Below are positions 6,190 to 9,349 of a stretch of DNA of 9,349 nucleotides, piece after piece. Each line of letters begins with the position of its first letter. Position 1 is the first letter of the stretch. Location of the stretch: the NCBI GenBank assembly GCA_018883305.1, contig VEQI01000104.1, forward strand, positions 1 through 9,349, written 5' to 3'. The notes beneath the pieces are model-generated. The model was not told the origin of the DNA. It saw nothing but the letters and a program-made list of their open reading frames with translations, and did no database searches. The position numbers were made by a program, and so were the translations under genes. This DNA comes from Limnohabitans sp. (GTDB lineage: Bacteria > Pseudomonadota > Gammaproteobacteria > Burkholderiales > Burkholderiaceae_C).

Positions 6190-6783
6190 ATGCGTTGTCA
6201 AACCATCTGCAATTTTCGTGCCTTGAAGCCCATCGTTTTTCTCTTGTTGAGTGGCCTGCTGGTCAGCAGTGGGCTGACCGCCCGCGCTGAGCGGGCTGAC
6301 CGCGACAAGCCGATGAACATCGAGGCCGACAAACTGGTGTACGAGGATCAACGGCAGCGCACCCAGTTTTCCGGCAAGGTGGTGGCGACCAAGGGCACAC
6401 TGATTTTTCGCGGCGAACAGTTGGAAGTCTGGGAAGACCAGGGCCATCAATTCGGACACTTGCTGCCTGCGCCTGGACAACGCGCATTTTTCCGCCAAAA
6501 GCGTGAAGGCTTGAACGAGTTCATGGAAGGCGAGGCCGAGCGCATCGAGTACGACGGCCGCGCAGATCGGGTGACCTTGCAGGGCCGCGCGGTGCTGCGC
6601 CGCTACCAGGGTGCCAAACTCAATGACGAGATGAGCGGGCAGGTCATTGTTTACGACAATGTGAGTGAACGCTTCACGGTGGATTCCCAGCCTGCCAAGG
6701 GTGCCTCTGCAGGTGCTTCCAGCACCAACACCCGGGTCCGCGCCTGGATGACCCCCACCCCCTCGGGAGGTTCCCCCAAATGA
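6190..6783 (+). CDS. lptA: lipopolysaccharide transport periplasmic protein LptA
   Basis: A 197-residue OstA-like periplasmic protein. LptA forms the beta-jellyroll bridge that carries lipopolysaccharide from LptC in the inner membrane to LptD in the outer membrane. A signal peptide covers about residues 1-33 (basic start, hydrophobic IVFLLLSGLLVSSG, cleavage near TARA). The mature part begins with the family-typical MNIEADKLVYEDQRQRTQFS, followed by GKVVATKGTLIFRGEQLEV. A conserved block from RAFFRQKREG to GEAERIEYDGRADRVTL then leads to LNDEMSGQVIVYDN. The tail (about 165-197) is Ser/Thr/Pro rich and variable. The start at 6190 was chosen from the signal peptide and ribosome binding site. 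The stop overlaps lptB (ATGA). The usual upstream partner lptC is absent here: dsbA precedes it across a 126-nt gap. Confidence 0.93.
   Translation: MRCQTICNFRALKPIVFLLLSGLLVSSGLTARAERADRDKPMNIEADKLVYEDQRQRTQFSGKVVATKGTLIFRGEQLEVWEDQGHQFGHLLPAPGQRAFFRQKREGLNEFMEGEAERIEYDGRADRVTLQGRAVLRRYQGAKLNDEMSGQVIVYDNVSERFTVDSQPAKGASAGASSTNTRVRAWMTPTPSGGSPK
6261..6279 (+). repeat. perfect 7-bp stem-loop in the lptA signal-peptide region
   Basis: GGTCAGC-AGTGG-GCTGACC forms a 7-bp stem with a 5-nt loop, about 70 nt inside lptA. An 11-bp direct repeat, GGGCTGACCGC, lies at 6271-6281 and again at 6293-6303. The stem core GTCAGC/GCTGAC is the same as in the palindrome at 6080-6093. It may affect lptA mRNA folding, or may only reflect GC-rich coding. 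Confidence 0.4.
6765..6770 (+). promoter_or_regulatory. ribosome binding site of lptB
   Basis: GGGAGG lies 9 nt before the lptB ATG at 6780, inside the end of lptA. It fixes the lptB start at the ATGA overlap. Confidence 0.7.
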
Positions 6784-7550
6784 GCGCGGCCGCTGCCTCG
6801 ACGCTCGACGGGGGGCGCCTGGAGGCTCACCATTTGCAAAAGTCCTATGGCAGCCGCAAGGTCGTACACGACGTGTCGATCTCGGTGCAAAAGGGCGAAG
6901 TGGTGGGCTTGCTGGGGCCCAACGGGGCGGGCAAGACCACGTCGTTCTACATGATCGTGGGCCTGGTTCGCGCCGATGCCGGCTGGATCACGCTGGACGG
7001 CCAGTCCATCGAGCGTTTGCCCATTCATCAGCGTTCCCGCCTGGGGCTGAGCTATTTGCCGCAGGAAGCCTCCATCTTTCGCAAGCTGAACGTGGCGGAC
7101 AATGTGCGCGCCGTGCTGGAGCTGCAGCATGACGAGGCAGGTCGCCCCTTGTCCAAAGCCGAGATCGAACGTCGGCTCACCAGCTTGCTGCAGGAGCTGC
7201 GGGTGGACCATTTGCGCGATTCCGCGGCCACGGCGCTGTCTGGCGGCGAGCGCCGTCGGGTGGAGATTGCCCGCGCGCTGGCTACGCAGCCGCGTTTCAT
7301 TTTGCTGGATGAGCCGTTTGCCGGCATTGACCCGATTGCAGTGATCGAGATCCAGCGCATCATCAGTTTTCTCAAGGCGCGCGGGCTGGGGGTGTTGATC
7401 ACCGACCACAACGTGCGCGAGACCCTGGGCATTTGTGACCACGCCTGCATCATCAGCGATGGGCGTGTGCTGGCGCAGGGCACCCCGGCCGAGATCGTGC
7501 ACAACCCGGACGTGCGGCGGGTGTACCTGGGCGAACATTTCCGGATGTGA
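6780..7550 (+). CDS. lptB: lipopolysaccharide export ABC transporter ATPase LptB
   Basis: A 256-residue cytoplasmic ABC ATPase that powers extraction of lipopolysaccharide from the inner membrane with LptF, LptG and LptC. All nucleotide-binding motifs are intact: Walker A GPNGAGKT (46-53), Q-loop at SYLPQEASIFRKL (the family-typical coupling segment), ABC signature LSGGERRR (153-160), Walker B FILLDEPFAG with Asp177 and Glu178, and switch His210 in ITDHNVRET. The C-terminal VRRVYLGEHFRM is characteristic of LptB and separates it from other ABC ATPases such as LivF. An extra N-terminal stretch of about a dozen residues (MSAAAASTLDGG) precedes the first strand. It is coupled to lptA by an ATGA overlap and a strong ribosome binding site, and rpoN begins 4 nt after its stop. 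Confidence 0.97.
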   Translation: MSAAAASTLDGGRLEAHHLQKSYGSRKVVHDVSISVQKGEVVGLLGPNGAGKTTSFYMIVGLVRADAGWITLDGQSIERLPIHQRSRLGLSYLPQEASIFRKLNVADNVRAVLELQHDEAGRPLSKAEIERRLTSLLQELRVDHLRDSAATALSGGERRRVEIARALATQPRFILLDEPFAGIDPIAVIEIQRIISFLKARGLGVLITDHNVRETLGICDHACIISDGRVLAQGTPAEIVHNPDVRRVYLGEHFRM

Positions 7551-7554
7551 TGCG

Positions 7555-9177
7555 ATGAAGCAAGGGCTGTCACTCCGCGTCTCCCAGCATCTGGCCTTGA
7601 CGCCACAATTGCAGCAATCGATCCGGTTGCTGCAACTCTCCACACTGGAGCTCAACCAGGAAATCGAGCAGATGCTCGACGACAACCCATTCCTGGAAAA
7701 AGACACCGAAACGGCCGATCGCGAGGCCTTCGGACTCGACCAGGCCGATGCGCCCACCCAGGAGTCGATGGAGCAAGGCGAACCCATGACTTCGCTCTCC
7801 TCCGATGACGTGACCGAATTGCCCGTCACGGACAACAGCATGTCTTCCTTGTCGGATGGCTTGTCGGAAGTGGCCGTTGGCACCACCAGCGAAGTAGAGC
7901 CCGGACTGGATGGTGTGGCCGAGGGGTGGGAAGGCGATGGCAGCGTGGAGTTCTCCGTGGAGGACACCGAATGGGGCGGTGACGCCCCCCCGCGTAACGG
8001 GGCCTTGGACGAAGACACGGCTGACGCCACCGAGCTGGCTCGCAGCCTGGGTTCGCTGACGGACTTTTTGCACCAGCAAGCCTTGTCCTTGCGACTGGGC
8101 GAGACCGACCGCGCTGCCTTGCGATTTCTGATCGAGTCCCTCAACGATGATGGCTATCTGGAGGATTCCTTGCGTAGCCTGGCCGAAGGCCTGGCTGGCA
8201 CGGAAGATCTGGAACAACTGGAGGAGCTGGAGCATCGCTTTGAAGTGGCGCTGCGACTGCTGCAGACACTGGAGCCCACGGGCGTGGGCGCACGTGACCT
8301 GGCCGAATGCCTGACACTGCAACTCAAGGCCCTGGACACGCCCAACGAGGAAGCCCAGGCGGTGCGCGATGTAGCCCTGGCCATTTGCCGCCAACCGCTG
8401 GAGCTGTTGGCCAAGCGTGACATCAAGCGCCTGGTGGTGGCGGTGAGTGACAGCGATTTGCGCGTCAAGCTGGCCATCGCCCTGATTGGTCGGCTGGAGC
8501 CCAAGCCGGGGCGTCGTTTTGTGGACGTCGAGCGGCAATTGATCGTGCCCGACGTCATCGTCACCCGCCAAGGGGCGGATCGACAAGGCCAGCCGGTGTT
8601 TCGGGTGCAGCTCAACAGTGATGTCATGCCGCGCCTGCGCGTGCACGACATCTATGCCAGCGCGCTCAAGGGCGCGGGCAAGGGTGAAGGGCATCAAGGC
8701 TTGCAGCAGCGTCTGCAGGAGGCGCGCTGGTTCATCAAGAATATCCAGCAGCGCTTTGAAACCATTTTGCGCGTGAGCAATGCCATTGCCCAGCGACAGC
8801 GCAATTTCTTCATCCACGGCGAACTGGCCATGCGACCCATGGTGTTGCGTGAGATTGCCGACGAGCTGGGCCTGCACGAGTCCACCATCTCACGCGTGAC
8901 CACGGCCAAATACATGGCCACCCCTTTTGGCACGTTTGAGCTCAAATACTTTTTTGGCTCCGGCCTGGGCACGGACAGCGGCAACAACGCGTCGAGCACG
9001 GCCGTGCGCGCGCTCATCAAGCAGTTCGTGGCTAGCGAGAATCCCAAGAAGCCCCTGTCTGACAACCAGATTTCCGAAATGCTCAAAGAGCAGGGCATTG
9101 ATTGCGCCCGCCGAACCGTGGCCAAATACCGCGAAGCCTTGCGCATCGCGCCGACCCATTTGCGAAAAGCGTTGTGA
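7555..9177 (+). CDS. rpoN: RNA polymerase sigma-54 factor RpoN
   Basis: A 540-residue sigma-54, which directs RNA polymerase to -24/-12 promoters and needs an enhancer-binding ATPase to open them. Region I (about 1-48) has the Gln/Leu-rich activator-interacting segment LALTPQLQQSIRLLQL. Region II (about 49-162) is long and acidic. The core-binding domain follows (from LGSLTDFLHQQ; LEPTGVGARDLAECL within). The helix-turn-helix MVLREIADELGLHESTISRV starts at about 429, and the RpoN box ARRTVAKYRE is at 518-527, reading the -24 element. E. coli RpoN has 477 residues; the excess lies mainly in region II. The frame is open upstream to 7435, but the ATG at 7555 gives the canonical MKQGLSLR start; no strong ribosome binding site is visible, so coupling to lptB is likely. 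Its stop overlaps the next start by one base. Confidence 0.97.
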   Translation: MKQGLSLRVSQHLALTPQLQQSIRLLQLSTLELNQEIEQMLDDNPFLEKDTETADREAFGLDQADAPTQESMEQGEPMTSLSSDDVTELPVTDNSMSSLSDGLSEVAVGTTSEVEPGLDGVAEGWEGDGSVEFSVEDTEWGGDAPPRNGALDEDTADATELARSLGSLTDFLHQQALSLRLGETDRAALRFLIESLNDDGYLEDSLRSLAEGLAGTEDLEQLEELEHRFEVALRLLQTLEPTGVGARDLAECLTLQLKALDTPNEEAQAVRDVALAICRQPLELLAKRDIKRLVVAVSDSDLRVKLAIALIGRLEPKPGRRFVDVERQLIVPDVIVTRQGADRQGQPVFRVQLNSDVMPRLRVHDIYASALKGAGKGEGHQGLQQRLQEARWFIKNIQQRFETILRVSNAIAQRQRNFFIHGELAMRPMVLREIADELGLHESTISRVTTAKYMATPFGTFELKYFFGSGLGTDSGNNASSTAVRALIKQFVASENPKKPLSDNQISEMLKEQGIDCARRTVAKYREALRIAPTHLRKAL

Positions 9178-9349
9178 TGACTTCTTCTATGCCGGCGCGT
9201 GCGCGTGCCGAGGTGCCGCTGGGGCATACCTGGCCCTTTTTCATGCCTTGCCCTGCAGGCGTCGAGCAGCTGTTGGCGCAAGAATTGGTGACCTTGCTGG
9301 GCCACGAGCCTCCGGGGTTATCGTGCCGACGCGCGGGGGTGGCCTGGCG
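9177..9349 (+). CDS. probable class I SAM-dependent rRNA methyltransferase, THUMP type (3' partial)
   Basis: The first 57 codons of a gene running off the right edge. After a short lead (MTSSMPARARAEVPLGHTW) the sequence PFFMPCPAGVEQLLAQELV, and then CRRAGVAW, resembles the N-terminus of RlmL/YcbY-like 23S rRNA guanine-N2 methyltransferases, where a THUMP-associated domain starts with a strand, a G[VL]E pair and a helix. The catalytic domain is outside the window, so the enzyme activity is inferred from this short resemblance. The ATG at 9177 shares its A with the rpoN stop (TGATG), pointing to reinitiation by ribosomes finishing rpoN; the ATG at 9189 is an alternative start. Confidence 0.6.
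   Translation, partial: MTSSMPARARAEVPLGHTWPFFMPCPAGVEQLLAQELVTLLGHEPPGLSCRRAGVAW

Noticed and set aside
6186..6191. TACAAT as a -10 box for lptA
   Set aside because: It overlaps the start codon, so transcription would begin inside the gene; the nearest good -35 (TTGTCA, 6159-6164) is 21 bp away, too far.
6651..8144. 497-codon open frame on the minus strand across lptB and rpoN
   Set aside because: It lies antisense to two clear, motif-complete genes; its protein is low-complexity (Ser-rich) and matches no family I know. Long antisense frames are expected in GC-rich coding DNA.
7570..8877. 435-codon minus-strand open frame opposite rpoN
   Set aside because: It is a shadow of rpoN codon bias with a Gln/Leu/His-rich translation and no recognisable motif.

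Overview
The window reads as a GC-rich chromosomal stretch from a betaproteobacterium, most likely Burkholderiales and probably Comamonadaceae. The grounds are the gene set and order (argS, SPOR-domain gene, dsbA, then lptA-lptB-rpoN), the protein sequences, and a TAGAAT-type -10 box next to argS. This placement rests on recognition by eye, not on a search. Every gene is on the + strand and packing is very tight. I see no tRNA, rRNA, CRISPR array, insertion sequence, integrase or phage gene.

Region 1 (1-3070) is the least familiar part. A PAP2 / vanadium-haloperoxidase-like protein, cut by the left edge of the window, overlaps by an ATGA junction with an unusual S8 (subtilisin-like) serine peptidase. 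The peptidase keeps Asp, His, Asn and Ser catalytic motifs but has a large insertion between Asn and Ser, an N-terminal domain I cannot assign, and no signal peptide. The two look translationally coupled, and I know of no established pathway for the pair. It is the best candidate for an undescribed system here.

Region 2 (3046-6063) is a housekeeping cluster. It holds argS (arginyl-tRNA synthetase), a membrane-anchored SPOR-domain protein overlapping it by GTGA, and dsbA (periplasmic thiol oxidase) 18 nt further on. A candidate promoter whose -10 box contains the protease stop codon sits directly before argS and predicts a leaderless or nearly leaderless argS message.

Region 3 (6064-6189) is a 126-nt intergenic gap with two short palindromes and no promoter I can call with confidence.

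Region 4 (6190-9349) holds lptA and lptB (periplasmic bridge protein and ATPase of the lipopolysaccharide transport machine), joined by an ATGA overlap. rpoN (sigma-54) follows 4 nt later, and then comes the 5' end of a probable THUMP-type rRNA methyltransferase whose ATG shares a base with the rpoN stop. The usual neighbours kdsC/lptC (upstream) and hpf (downstream) are not present at these junctions.
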